The notes: a model not told the origin generated them from the letters alone. DNA of 64,000 bases from Rhodosalinus sp041365695 (GCF_041365695.1 NZ_JBGFSJ010000002.1:310001-374000); one strand, 5' to 3'. Numbered from the stretch's first letter, positions 44,052-52,850 are shown. Numbers and translations are program-made.

Positions 44052-44753
44052 ATGCGAAACCTGATCCTGATACTGATCGCCGCGGCCGTGGCCATCGGCG
44101 GATACTTCTTCCTGACGGCCGAGGAGCCGTCCGATGTGGCCGAGGCCGTGGAGGATGCAACCTCCGAGGCCGCGGAAGAGGCCGGGACCGTTCTCGAGCA
44201 GGCCGAGGAGGCCGCGGGCGCTGCCGTCGAGGCCGTACAGGACGCCGCGGAGAGCGCGGCCGACACGGCCGGAGAGGCGATGGAGACCACGACCGAGACC
44301 GCCGAGGATACGGCGCAGACCGCCACCGAAGCGGCCGAGGACGCCGTGGATACCGCGACCGAGACGGCCGAGGATACCGCGGAAACCGTGGAAGGCGCGG
44401 TCGAAGACGCCGTCGGAGCGGACGGGGAAGCTGCAGATACCGCCGCGGACACCGCCGAAAGCGCGGCCGCCGAGGATGCAGCCGACACCGCCACGGAAGA
44501 GACGACGCCGGAGGGCCCGGCGGCCGAGGACGCCGCCGACACCGCGTCCGAGACCGCGACGGAGGAGGGCGAGGTGCCGGACGCGCTGACCGCCGAGGAT
44601 TTCGACTACGACCGTGTGGAAGAGATCATCGACAATTCGTCGCTGGGCGAGATGGAAAAGACCACGCTGAAACTGGTGGTCCGCGAGGCGCAGGGCGATC
44701 CGGAGCTGCTGCAATCCGCGCTCGAGCGCGTGCGCGAGGCGCTCGGCCTCTGA
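44052..44753 (+). CDS. Membrane-anchored Ala/Glu/Thr-repeat (LEA-like) protein
   Basis: A 233-residue protein with one N-terminal membrane anchor (RNLILILIAAAVAIGGYFFL). Residues 25-175 are low-complexity, acidic and made almost only of Ala, Glu, Asp and Thr in recurring units such as AEDTAETA, AEDAVDTA and ADTAADTA, predicted as a long helix like LEA or YtxH proteins. The C-terminal 50 residues (DFDYDRVEEIIDNSSLGEMEKTTLKLVVREA) are a distinct conserved helical domain. I do not know a function; a periplasmic spacer or stress protectant is possible. AAGGAGG lies 7 bases before the ATG. Confidence 0.75.
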   Translation: MRNLILILIAAAVAIGGYFFLTAEEPSDVAEAVEDATSEAAEEAGTVLEQAEEAAGAAVEAVQDAAESAADTAGEAMETTTETAEDTAQTATEAAEDAVDTATETAEDTAETVEGAVEDAVGADGEAADTAADTAESAAAEDAADTATEETTPEGPAAEDAADTASETATEEGEVPDALTAEDFDYDRVEEIIDNSSLGEMEKTTLKLVVREAQGDPELLQSALERVREALGL

Positions 44754-44763
44754 TCGGAGGGCG

Positions 44764-44783
44764 GGCCCGCCGTCGCGCGGGCC
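44764..44783. terminator. Weak bidirectional hairpin
   Basis: GGCCCGC and GCGGGCC form a 7-bp stem with a 6-nt loop in the 37-base gap between the repeat protein and convergent fpr. There is no T tract. Confidence 0.4.
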
Positions 44784-44790
44784 TGCCGCC

Positions 44791-45615
44791 TCAACCGACG
44801 AAGGCTTTCTCGACGACATACTCCGCGGGCTCGGAATTCGCGCCTTCGCGCAGGCCCGCCCGTTCCAGCAGCGCCTTCATGTCGGTGTTGAAGCCGAGCG
44901 ATCCGCAGACCATCGCGCGATCCGTTTCGGGGCCGAAATCCGCCACGCAAAGATCCGAAAACAGCGTGCCGTCTTCCATCAGTGTGGTGATTCGGCCCAT
45001 CTTCGCGCTCTCCTCGCGCGTGGTCGTGGGGTAGTAGGCGAGCTTCCCGCCCACCATCTCGCCGATGAGTGGATCCTCCGAGAGGCTCTCGACCAGCCGG
45101 CGCCCGTATTCCAGCTCCGCCACCTCGCGGCAGGTATGGGTCAGGATGACCTGATCGTAATCCTCGTAGGTCTGCGGGTCGCGGATGAGCGAGGCGAAGG
45201 GCGCGAGCCCGGTGCCGGTGGAAAAGAACCAGATCCGCTTGCCGGGCAGCAGCGCGTCGTGCACGAGCGTGCCCACGGGTTTCGGACGCAGGATGATCTG
45301 GTCGCCCGGCTGGATGTGCTGCAGTCGCGAGGTGAGCGGCCCGTCCTGCACCTTGATCGAGTAGAACTCGAGCTCGTCGGCCCAGGCCGGGCTCGCGATG
45401 GAATAGGCGCGCAGGAGCGGCTTGCCGTCGTCCTTCAGCAGGCCGATCATCACGAATTCCCCCGACCGGAAGCGCAGGCTTTTCGGCCGCTCCACCCGGA
45501 ACGAGAACAACCGGTCCGTCCAGTGGGTCACGTCGGTCACTGTGGCCGCATCTGGCAGGGCGGGGGCTGGGCCCGTCTGGGCCGGGGTCGCGGGGCTGGG
45601 GTCGGTCACTGTCAT
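44791..45615 (-). CDS. fpr: Ferredoxin--NADP(+) reductase
   Basis: A 274-residue bacterial-type FNR. The FAD-binding motif is RAYSIASP, the NADP domain begins WFFSTGTGLAPFASLIRDP, and the C-terminus ends EYVVEKAFVG, matching bacterial subclass I enzymes that lack the plant-type Tyr end. It exchanges electrons between NADPH and ferredoxin or flavodoxin and protects against oxidants. The first 20 residues (Pro/Ala/Thr-rich) precede the domain. A P450 gene lies nearby and could draw on this reductase through a ferredoxin not seen here. It is divergent from the Lrp-type regulator. Confidence 0.95.
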   Translation of the reverse strand: MTVTDPSPATPAQTGPAPALPDAATVTDVTHWTDRLFSFRVERPKSLRFRSGEFVMIGLLKDDGKPLLRAYSIASPAWADELEFYSIKVQDGPLTSRLQHIQPGDQIILRPKPVGTLVHDALLPGKRIWFFSTGTGLAPFASLIRDPQTYEDYDQVILTHTCREVAELEYGRRLVESLSEDPLIGEMVGGKLAYYPTTTREESAKMGRITTLMEDGTLFSDLCVADFGPETDRAMVCGSLGFNTDMKALLERAGLREGANSEPAEYVVEKAFVG

Positions 45616-45789
45616 GTCCAAGGGCTTAAACCTGCACCCCTGTCTAGACATTGATTCATGTCAGGAAAAGGGGATGGCGGCGGCCGGTCGCGGCAGCTTC
45701 GGAGTTTTTCGCACGCGTCGCTGGAGGCCGGGGCGATGTCCGCTATGTTGAACACTGGGAAAATTTCCAGAGCGGTGGGGAGATCAGGG

Positions 45790-46251
45790 ATGGCGTCACG
45801 GCTCGACGAGCTTGACATGAGGATCCTGCGGCAGCTTCAAGAGGATGCCGGGCAGTCTCTGGAGGAGATCGCGCGCGCCGTCGGCTCGTCCAAGACGCCG
45901 GTCTGGAACCGCATCCGCAAGATGCGCGAGGCCGGGGTCGTGGGCCGGCAGACCGTCGTCCTGGACGCCGAGGCGCTGGGGTTCGAGGCCTGTTTCTTCG
46001 TTCTGATCCGCACCTCCGAGCACGAGGCGGAGTGGCAGGCGGAGTTCCTTCAGGCGCTGCGCGAGCGGCCCGAGGTGCAGGAGGCGCACCGCCTTGCGGG
46101 CGACGTGGATTATATCCTGAAGGTCAGGGTGAGGAATGCGCGCGCCTACGACGCGTTCTACCAGTCGCTCATCGCCCGGGTGAAGGTGCACAACGTCACC
46201 GCGCTGCTGTCCATGGAAGAGATCAAGGCCACGACCGCGCTGCCGATCTGA
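45790..46251 (+). CDS. Lrp/AsnC family transcriptional regulator
   Basis: A 153-residue regulator. The N-terminal HTH starts LDELDMRILRQLQEDAGQSLEEIARAVGSSKTPVWNRIRKM, and the C-terminal RAM domain carries the ligand-sensing block VQEAHRLAGDVDYILKVRV. Lrp-type proteins sense amino acids and often control neighbouring divergent genes; fpr is divergent across 174 bases. ATG 45790 follows GGGGAGATCAGGG; the upstream frame to 45658 is not needed. Confidence 0.93.
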   Translation: MASRLDELDMRILRQLQEDAGQSLEEIARAVGSSKTPVWNRIRKMREAGVVGRQTVVLDAEALGFEACFFVLIRTSEHEAEWQAEFLQALRERPEVQEAHRLAGDVDYILKVRVRNARAYDAFYQSLIARVKVHNVTALLSMEEIKATTALPI

Positions 46252-46263
46252 CGGCGCGGCCGG

Positions 46264-47442
46264 TCATCGCCGGACCGTAAGCCGCTCCAGCCCGTGGAAG
46301 TGGTAGAGATCCGCGTAGCGCGGCGGCGCGGCGAGCCGAAGCTTCGGACAGCGCGCGAAGAGCGTGGCCAGCCCGATCCGAAGCTCGAGCCGCGCAAGCG
46401 GCGCGCCCACGCAGAAATGAAGCCCCGCGCCGAAGGCGGCGTTGGGCCGGACGGGGCGCGCGGGGTCGAAGCGCTCCGGCGCGTGCCAGCGGGCGGGGTC
46501 GCGGTTGGCCGCGCCGAGCAGGAGCGCGATCCGGTCGCCCCGGGCGAAACGGTGGCCGGCGATCTCCGCATCCTCGTAGGCCCAGCGCGTGAACATGTGC
46601 AGCGGCGGGTCGAATCGCAGGATTTCCTCGACGGTTCCCTCGACCCGGTCGGGCGCGAGCGCGTCCTGCGCCGCGTGCTCGAGGATCGCCTTCACGCCGT
46701 TGCCCAGCGTGTGGACGGTGGCCTCGTGCCCGGCGTTCAGCAGCAGCACGCAGGTGGCGATCAGCTCTTCGGTGGAAAGCGTGTCGCCCGCGTCCTCGGC
46801 GGCGACGAGATGGGAGATGAGGTCGTCGGCCGGACGCGCGCGGCGCGCTTCGGCATGGCGGCGCAGGAAATCGGCGAACTCGCCCGCGGCTTGCGCCGCA
46901 GACTCCTCCGCGGCGCGGTCGCGGCGGGCCTGATACATCGCCACCATGGCGTGCGACCAGGCGAGAAGCTGGGGTGCCATCGCTTCGGGCACACCGAGAA
47001 GCCGCGCGATGACGATCACCGGCAGCCTTTCGCAGTAGGCAGGCAGCAGGTCGAACGCGCCCTCGGGGAAACCGTCGATCAGGTCATGGCAGAGCGCCTC
47101 GATCTCGGGCGCGAGCGCAGCGATCCGGCGCGTCGTGAAGGCGCGCAGCACCAGCTTTCGCAGCCGCGTGTGCCGGGGCGGCTCGAGCTCCAGCATGGAG
47201 TGGTCGTCGATCGCGTAAAACGGCACGAGATGCGCGGGCGGCGCCTCCGCCAGTTCCCGCGGTGTCTCGCGGCCGAATCGCCGGTCGCGCAGCACCGCGT
47301 CCACCGTCGCGAAATCGAAGGCGGCCGGCATCGCGTACGCGTCCCACCAGTGGAGCGACCCGCGCCTGCGCGCGGCGGCATAGGCCGGGTAGGGGTCCTG
47401 AACGAAGGCGGGATCGGTGGGGGATTGGTGGAAACGGTCCAT
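46264..47442 (-). CDS. Cytochrome P450
   Basis: A 392-residue soluble bacterial P450. The heme Cys loop is FGAGLHFCVGAPLARLEL, the ExxR motif EEILR, and the I-helix oxygen-binding groove LLNAGHEATVHTLGNG, with His-Glu in place of the usual Asp/Glu-Thr pair order. It is a class I type that needs ferredoxin and reductase; fpr lies 650 bases away. The substrate is unknown. It is convergent with the Lrp-type regulator (12-base gap) and divergent from the iron-binding protein gene. Confidence 0.92.
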   Translation of the reverse strand: MDRFHQSPTDPAFVQDPYPAYAAARRRGSLHWWDAYAMPAAFDFATVDAVLRDRRFGRETPRELAEAPPAHLVPFYAIDDHSMLELEPPRHTRLRKLVLRAFTTRRIAALAPEIEALCHDLIDGFPEGAFDLLPAYCERLPVIVIARLLGVPEAMAPQLLAWSHAMVAMYQARRDRAAEESAAQAAGEFADFLRRHAEARRARPADDLISHLVAAEDAGDTLSTEELIATCVLLLNAGHEATVHTLGNGVKAILEHAAQDALAPDRVEGTVEEILRFDPPLHMFTRWAYEDAEIAGHRFARGDRIALLLGAANRDPARWHAPERFDPARPVRPNAAFGAGLHFCVGAPLARLELRIGLATLFARCPKLRLAAPPRYADLYHFHGLERLTVRR

Positions 47443-47515
47443 GACCCTGCATCGCGGATGGGACAGGCAAAGCGCAAGGGGATCAAGAAAGTCGACAGAA
47501 AGGATCGGAAAACTG

Positions 47516-47560
47516 TTGACCTGTCCGCGTCATCCGGTATCCGAGTATTTGTGTCGGATA
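47516..47560 (+). promoter_or_regulatory. Promoter with an overlapping operator-like dyad (iron-type ABC binding protein)
   Basis: TTGACC (47516-47521) is followed 16 bases later by TATCCG. That -10 is the left arm of a dyad, TATCCGA (47538-47544), 9 bases, TCGGATA (47554-47560), perfect over 7 bp. A repressor bound there would cover the -10 and start site. The regulator is unknown; an iron-responsive one would fit the gene. Confidence 0.5.
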
Positions 47561-47592
47561 TCACGACGCGAACGCCAAGAAGGGAGCATCCC

Positions 47593-48624
47593 ATGACCAA
47601 GTTTCCGAAGCCCGCCCTGACCGGCGCGCTTGCCGCGCTGATCGCCGCCACCTCGGCGCCCGCGCTTTTCGCCAACGGTGAAGTCAACCTCTACTCCTCG
47701 CGCCATTACGACACCGACGAGCGGCTCTATTCCGAGTTCGAGGATATGACGGGCATCACCGTGAACCGGATCGAGGGCAATGCCGACGAGTTGCTCGCCC
47801 GGATGCAGGCCGAGGGCGAAAACTCGCCGGCCGACGTGCTGCTGACGGTGGACACCTCGCGGCTGGAACGCGCGAAGGAGATGGGCCTTCTTCAACCGGT
47901 CGAGTCCGACGTGCTCGAGGCGCGGATCCCGGAATACCTCCAGGATGCGGGGAACGAATGGTTCGGTTTCAGCCAGCGGGCGCGCATCCTCTTCTACGAC
48001 AAGAACGAGGTCGAGAACCCCCCGCGCACCTACCAGGATCTCGCCAACCCCGAATACGAGGGCATGGTGTGCATCCGTTCGGGCACCAACGTCTACTCGC
48101 AGACGATCCTCGCCGCACTGATCGAGCACCTTGGCGAGGACGCGGCGAAAGACTGGGCCGGGGCAGTGGTCGGCAACTTCGCCCGTGATCCGCAGGGGGG
48201 CGACACCGATCAGCTGCGCGGCATCGTCTCGGGCGAGTGCGACATCGCGATGTCCAACACCTACTACTTCGCCCGGGCCATCCGGAAGGACGTTGACGGC
48301 CTTTCGGACAGCCTCGACATGATCGGCTGGGTCTTTCCCAACCAGAATGACATCGGCGCGCACATGAACCTGTCGGGCGGCGGCGTGGCCGCGAACGCCC
48401 CGAACCGCGAGAACGCCATCGCCTTCCTCGAATACCTGGCGAGCGACCAGGCGCAGGAATACTTCTCGGCGGGCAATGACGAATACCCGGCCGTGCCGGG
48501 CGTGGCGCTGAGCCCGTCGGTGGCCGAGCTGGGCTTCTTCAAGCCCGACGACGTGGACCTCTCCGAGGTGGCCAAGAACGTGCCGGCCGCGCAGCGGATC
48601 TTCAACGAGGTGGGCTGGAAGTAA
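47593..48624 (+). CDS. Fe(3+)-type ABC transporter substrate-binding protein
   Basis: A 343-residue periplasmic protein with a signal peptide (ALTGALAALIAATSAPALFA). The mature start VNLYSSRHYDTDERLYSEFEDMTGITV is that of FutA/FbpA-like ferric-iron-binding proteins, and the paired Tyr in SNTYYFARAI are probable iron ligands. It should hand ferric iron to an inner-membrane ABC permease; the likely permease (48715-50406) lies immediately downstream but in the opposite orientation. AGGGAG precedes ATG 47593. A dyad overlaps its promoter. Confidence 0.93.
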   Translation: MTKFPKPALTGALAALIAATSAPALFANGEVNLYSSRHYDTDERLYSEFEDMTGITVNRIEGNADELLARMQAEGENSPADVLLTVDTSRLERAKEMGLLQPVESDVLEARIPEYLQDAGNEWFGFSQRARILFYDKNEVENPPRTYQDLANPEYEGMVCIRSGTNVYSQTILAALIEHLGEDAAKDWAGAVVGNFARDPQGGDTDQLRGIVSGECDIAMSNTYYFARAIRKDVDGLSDSLDMIGWVFPNQNDIGAHMNLSGGGVAANAPNRENAIAFLEYLASDQAQEYFSAGNDEYPAVPGVALSPSVAELGFFKPDDVDLSEVAKNVPAAQRIFNEVGWK

Positions 48625-48649
48625 CTCCCGGCCCGCGACGATGCGGCGG

Positions 48650-48678
48650 AAGGCCCCGGTGGAAACGCCGGGGCCTTT
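48650..48678 (+). terminator. Intrinsic terminator after the iron-binding protein gene
   Basis: AAGGCCCCGG (48650-48659) pairs with CCGGGGCCTT (48668-48677) around an 8-nt loop and is followed by more T residues. Confidence 0.8.
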
Positions 48679-48714
48679 TCGCGTGCGCGGGGCAGCGTGC
48701 GCCGCCCGGACGGC

Positions 48715-50406
48715 TCATTCCGCCGCCTCGGCGACGGGGGCGGGCGTCGCGCGCGGCACCTCCTCGCGGCGCCGCCCCAGGGCCCGGCAGACGAGGAGGA
48801 CGGGCAGCAGCCCCACCGCCACGATCACCAGCGACGGCACCGCCGCCCCGGAGAGGCGTTCGTCCGCGGCCAGCCGGTGCGCCTGCACCGCGAGGGTGTC
48901 GAAGTTGAAGGGCCGCATGATGAGCGTGGCCGGAAGCTCCTTCATTACGTCCACGAAGACGATCAGCAGGGCGGTCATCACCGAGGGGCGCAGAAGCGGC
49001 AGGTGCACCCGGCGGACGAGCCCCGCGGGCGTCGCGCCCAGCGTCCGTGCCACGGCATCCATGTGCGGATGGATCGTGGCCTGCCCGCCATCATAGGCGT
49101 TGAGCGCCGCGGCCATGAACCGGATCATGTAGGCGGCCACGAGCAGCCAGATGGAGCCGGTGAAAAGAAGGCCCGTGTCGATCCCGAAGCGCGCCTCCAT
49201 GAAGGCGTCGATGGCATTGTCGAAAGCCGCGAAGGGCACGAGCAGGCCCACCGCGATCACCCCGCCCGGCACCGCGTAGCCGATCCGGGCGACGTTGGAC
49301 GCGCCGGCCGAGATCTTTCCGGGGCGAAGGCGGTTGAAGAGCCCCAGAAGGACCGCGGCCGCCACGGTCAGCACCGCCGCGATGCCGGCGAGGGTCACGG
49401 AATTGCGAAGGAAGGCCAGATAGCGCCCCGAGAGCAGGTCCTGTCCCGAACCGACCGCCATCTCGAGGAGCAGCGTGACCGGCAGCAGGAACCCGAAGAG
49501 CACCGGCAGCGTGCAGAACACCAGGGCGCCCCAGCGCGCCGCGCCCCGAAGCTCGGCCGGCGGCGGGCGCTCGAAGCGCCGCCCGGCGGCATGGTGGCGC
49601 GCGTCCCCCCGGCTGACCCGCTCGAGCGTGGCGAGGAAGAGCGCGAAGACCAGAAGGCAAAGCGCGAGCTGCGCCGCCGCCGCGCGGTCGGCCATGGAGA
49701 ACCAGCTCTGGTAGATCCCCACCGCGAAGGTCTGGACGCCGAAATAGCTGACGGTGCCGAAATCCGCGATGGTCTCCATGACGGCGAGCAGCACGCCGCC
49801 GGCGATGGCCGGCCGCGCCATGGGCAGGGATACCCTGAAGAAGGCGCCCCAGGGGCCCTGCCCGAGCGCGCGCGCGGCGAGGTTCGCGGTCGCCGATTGC
49901 TGCAGGAAGGCCGCCCGCGCGAGCAGGTAGACATAAGGGTAGAGCACGAGGATCAGCATGATCGCCGCGCCCGTGGTGGACCGGACCTCGGGGAACCAGT
50001 AGTCGCGCGGGCCCCAGCCGGTGACCTCGCGCAGGAGCGTCTGCAACGCGCCGGGGTGGTCGAGGAAATCGGTGTAGGCGTAGCCCATCACGTAGGCGGG
50101 GAAGGCCAGCGGCAGGGCCAGCATGACCTCCAGCAGCCGGACGCCGGGAAAGCGCGTCATCGTCACGAGCCACGCGGCCCCTGTGCCGATCGCCGCGGTG
50201 CCTACGCTCACGACCGCGACGAGCTGGAGCGTGGTGGCGGTGTAGCGCCACAGTACCGTGTCGGCGAGATGGGCCAGCGTCTCGGTGGAGCCCATGACCG
50301 CGGCCAGCGCCACGGCGAGCATCGGCAGCACGCAGAGCGCGGCCACCGCGAGCGCCGCGCCCGAAAGCACGGGCTCGAAGGAGCCGAGAGGCCGCGCGCG
50401 TTTCAT
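48715..50406 (-). CDS. Iron-type ABC transporter permease (FbpB-like, fused two-domain)
   Basis: A 563-residue permease with about 12 membrane segments in two BPD_transp_1 halves. Each half has an EAA-type coupling loop: ALGQGPWGAFFRVSLPMARPAI in the first, TLGATPAGLVRRVHLPLLRPSV in the second. This duplicated form is typical of ferric-iron (FbpB/SfuB) uptake. No ATPase subunit is in the window. It overlaps tpiA by 4 bases and so is co-translated with a glycolytic gene, and it is convergent with its presumed binding protein. Confidence 0.9.
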   Translation of the reverse strand: MKRARPLGSFEPVLSGAALAVAALCVLPMLAVALAAVMGSTETLAHLADTVLWRYTATTLQLVAVVSVGTAAIGTGAAWLVTMTRFPGVRLLEVMLALPLAFPAYVMGYAYTDFLDHPGALQTLLREVTGWGPRDYWFPEVRSTTGAAIMLILVLYPYVYLLARAAFLQQSATANLAARALGQGPWGAFFRVSLPMARPAIAGGVLLAVMETIADFGTVSYFGVQTFAVGIYQSWFSMADRAAAAQLALCLLVFALFLATLERVSRGDARHHAAGRRFERPPPAELRGAARWGALVFCTLPVLFGFLLPVTLLLEMAVGSGQDLLSGRYLAFLRNSVTLAGIAAVLTVAAAVLLGLFNRLRPGKISAGASNVARIGYAVPGGVIAVGLLVPFAAFDNAIDAFMEARFGIDTGLLFTGSIWLLVAAYMIRFMAAALNAYDGGQATIHPHMDAVARTLGATPAGLVRRVHLPLLRPSVMTALLIVFVDVMKELPATLIMRPFNFDTLAVQAHRLAADERLSGAAVPSLVIVAVGLLPVLLVCRALGRRREEVPRATPAPVAEAAE

Positions 50407-51152
50407 CCCGCGGCCTCCAGCGCCGCGATGATGGGCCGGAAACTCTCGGCCCGCAGGCTTGCCCCGCCGACCAGCGCGCCGTCGACGTTGGACACCCCGA
50501 AGATGCGGGCCGCGTTCCCGGGTTTCACCGAGCCGCCGTAGATCAGCCGCACCGAGCGGCCGACGCCCGCGCCGAAGCGGCGTTCGAGGCGGGCGCGGAT
50601 GAAGTCGTGCACCTCGCCGATCTCGTCGGGCGAGGGCGTGCGCCCGGACCCGATGGCCCAGACCGGCTCGTAGGCCACGACGAGATTGTGCCCGGTGGCG
50701 CCGTCGGGGATCGACCCGGCGAGCTGCCCGCCGATGATGTCGAGCGTGTTGGCGGCCTCGCGCTCGGAGAGATGCTCGCCCACGCAGAGGATCACGGCGA
50801 GCCCGGCCTCATGCGCCGCGCGGGCCTTGGCGCGCACCGTCTCGTCGCTTTCGCCGTGGTCAGACCGGCGTTCGGAGTGGCCGAGGATGACGTAGCCCGC
50901 GCCGGCGTCGCGCAGCATCGCGGCGGAGATGTCGCCGGTGTGCGCCCCCTCGGCCGCGATGTGGCAGTCCTGCCCGCCAAGCGTGAGGGAATTGCCCGCC
51001 CGCGCCGCCGCGCGGGCCAGCAGCGTGGCGGGCGGGCAGAGCACGATGTCGCAGCCCGGCGACGGACACGCCTCGGCGAGCGCGGTGATCTCCGCCAGGT
51101 CCGCGCCGGTTCCGTGCATCTTCCAGTTCCCCGCCGCCAGTCCGCGCCGCAT
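50403..51152 (-). CDS. tpiA: Triose-phosphate isomerase
   Basis: A 249-residue TIM-barrel enzyme interconverting DHAP and G3P. GNWKMHG carries the catalytic Lys, ILGHSERR the catalytic His, AYEPVWAIGSGRTPSP the catalytic Glu and mobile loop, and LIYGGSVKPGNA the phosphate site. ATG 51152 (MRRGLAAGNWKMHG) was chosen over 51197 by homology; AGGGCGGG lies just upstream. It is coupled to the iron permease gene downstream. Confidence 0.96.
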   Translation of the reverse strand: MRRGLAAGNWKMHGTGADLAEITALAEACPSPGCDIVLCPPATLLARAAARAGNSLTLGGQDCHIAAEGAHTGDISAAMLRDAGAGYVILGHSERRSDHGESDETVRAKARAAHEAGLAVILCVGEHLSEREAANTLDIIGGQLAGSIPDGATGHNLVVAYEPVWAIGSGRTPSPDEIGEVHDFIRARLERRFGAGVGRSVRLIYGGSVKPGNAARIFGVSNVDGALVGGASLRAESFRPIIAALEAAG

Positions 51153-51363
51153 GTCCCGCCCTCGTTTTTCCTGACCCATCGTATGTTTCGCCCGCACAAG
51201 GAGAGGTCAACCCCGCTTGCGCCGCGCGGCCGACGTGCCGCGCCGGGCGGGGGGCAGACGCCCGTGGGCGATACCCGCGTCGCGGATGCGCGACGGTCCT
51301 ACGAAGGCGACAGACGTCAGTGGGTCAGGGGCGCGGGACCCATTCCGGCGCCAACGCGGCGCG

Positions 51364-51381
51364 TCATGTCCGGAGACATGA
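51364..51381. repeat. Short perfect inverted repeat
   Basis: TCATGTC-CGGA-GACATGA lies in the 271-base gap between sufA and tpiA. It could be an RNA hairpin at the end of the sufA transcript or a protein-binding dyad. Nothing else in the gap is recognisable. Confidence 0.4.
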
Positions 51382-51423
51382 TGGGAGGGTGCGCGGCGGG
51401 ATGCGCCGCCGTCGCGGGTGCGT

Positions 51424-51801
51424 TCACCGTTCCTGCTCGGCGCGGAGTTCCTCGGCGTCCTTGAACTTGATCGATTCGCCGCAACCGCAGGCATCCGTCA
51501 CGTTGGGATTGTTGAAGCGGAAGCCGGCCTCCAGAAGCGACGTCTCGTAGTCGATCTCCGTGCCGAAGAGGAACATCTGCGCCATGGGCGCGATGAGCAC
51601 GCGGGCGCCGTCCTGCTCGACCACCTCGTCATGGGGATCGGGCTCGTCGACGTATTCCATCGTGTATTCCATACCCGCGCAGCCGCCCTTCTTGACGCCG
51701 ATACGCAGGCCGTGCCGCCCGTCGCGTGTCATCAGCCGCACGATTTGCGACGCCGCGGCTGGTGTGAGGGTGACCGGGGATTTTCCGGGAATGCCGAACA
51801 T
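51424..51801 (-). CDS. sufA: A-type Fe-S cluster carrier (SufA/ErpA-like)
   Basis: A 125-residue protein with the three conserved cysteines of A-type carriers: KKGGCAGMEY and DACGCGES. It receives and delivers Fe-S clusters to apoproteins. It follows sufT by 71 bases on the same strand, so this looks like the detached tail of a suf operon whose sufBCDS genes are not in the window. ErpA or IscA roles cannot be separated by sequence alone. Confidence 0.9.
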   Translation of the reverse strand: MFGIPGKSPVTLTPAAASQIVRLMTRDGRHGLRIGVKKGGCAGMEYTMEYVDEPDPHDEVVEQDGARVLIAPMAQMFLFGTEIDYETSLLEAGFRFNNPNVTDACGCGESIKFKDAEELRAEQER

Positions 51802-51872
51802 GGGAACTCCATTGCCTTTGGGCTGAACCTAAGCTTTCACCGCCCCGCGCTCAATGGCCGGTCCCGGAAAGC

Positions 51873-52235
51873 CTACATGAAGCCGAGTTCGAGGCGCGCT
51901 TCGTCGCTCATCATGTCCATGCCCCAGGGCGGCTCCCAGGTCAGCTCGACATCCACCTGCTTGACGCCTGGAACCGGCTCGATCGCATCGGCCACCCAGC
52001 CCGGCATCTCGCCCGCCACCGGGCAGCCCGGCGCGGTGAGCGTCATGATGATCCGGACCGCGCTCTCCTCGTCGATGTCGATCGTGTAGATCAGCCCGAG
52101 ATCGAAGATGTTGACCGGGATCTCGGGGTCGTAAACGCCCCGGCATGCCTCGACCACCTGATCGTAGAGCGGATGATCCGTGGAGGAGGGCTGGATGAGG
52201 GGCGTTCCCTCGAGCGGTTGAGCTGCATCGTTCAT
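51873..52235 (-). CDS. sufT: SufT/MIP18-family Fe-S assembly protein (DUF59)
   Basis: A 120-residue protein. The DUF59 core is GVYDPEIPVNIFDLGLIYTIDI, then MTLTAPGCPVAGEMPGWV with the conserved Cys, and LTWEPPWGMDMMSDEARLELGFM at the end. SufT proteins help maturation of Fe-S enzymes under high demand. ATG 52235; upstream sequence in this frame is spurious. It is divergent from the DUF6525-like gene. Confidence 0.92.
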   Translation of the reverse strand: MNDAAQPLEGTPLIQPSSTDHPLYDQVVEACRGVYDPEIPVNIFDLGLIYTIDIDEESAVRIIMTLTAPGCPVAGEMPGWVADAIEPVPGVKQVDVELTWEPPWGMDMMSDEARLELGFM

Positions 52236-52368
52236 GTTTGGCCTCGCGGCATGAATTCCGACCAAAGATATAGGAAATTGCCGGCCCGTCGTAAAGGGAG
52301 CGGCGGCGGTCCGGCTTGCCGGGCGTTCGCGCCGGGTTATCCTTGCGGCATCACGAGGGATGCCGCCA

Positions 52369-52809
52369 ATGCGCCGCCGTATCGCCCGCGCCCTCACCCG
52401 GTTGGCCCGAACGCTCGTTCGGCCCGTGCGGCGCCGTGCCGGCCCGAACGCCGCGGGCTCGTCCCTGCTCGGACCCTCGGGGCGCGATCCGCTTGCCGAA
52501 TTCGACCGCCTGCCCGCGCCGCTGCGCCAGTGGCTGGCCGAGGCGGCAATGCCGTGGTCGCCGCGCTCGGCGCTGCGGATCTGGCGCCGGGTGCTGCGGC
52601 GTTGCGGCGGCGACGAGGTCATGGCCCGGCGCGAGATGAGCCGTATCGAGGCCGAACGCCTCGCCCAGGACGTGCGGCGGGTCTGGGGGCCGTCGCATCC
52701 CTATCTCGACCTCCGCGTGCCGCGAGGCGCCGGCGGCCCGTCACCCCGGTCTCCGCGCGGCGACGCGCGGCGGAAGGCACGGCGCGCGTCGCCTCCCGGA
52801 CGCCCCTGA
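52369..52809 (+). CDS. DUF6525-like basic protein
   Basis: A 146-residue, strongly basic protein. The core DPLAEFDRLPAPLRQWLAEAAMPWSPRSALRIWRRVL, then RMS-like MARREMSRIEAERLAQDVR, recalls the rhodobacterial DUF6525 family; function unknown. The C-terminal 35 residues are Arg/Pro/Gly-rich and low in information. ATG 52369 was preferred since GAGGG is well spaced; ATG 52360 is too close to it. It is convergent with the rimK fusion gene, 41 bases away. Confidence 0.65.
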   Translation: MRRRIARALTRLARTLVRPVRRRAGPNAAGSSLLGPSGRDPLAEFDRLPAPLRQWLAEAAMPWSPRSALRIWRRVLRRCGGDEVMARREMSRIEAERLAQDVRRVWGPSHPYLDLRVPRGAGGPSPRSPRGDARRKARRASPPGRP

Positions 52810-52850
52810 CCGGCACGCCGCGGCGGCGGCGCAGCGGCCCGCCCCGTGCC

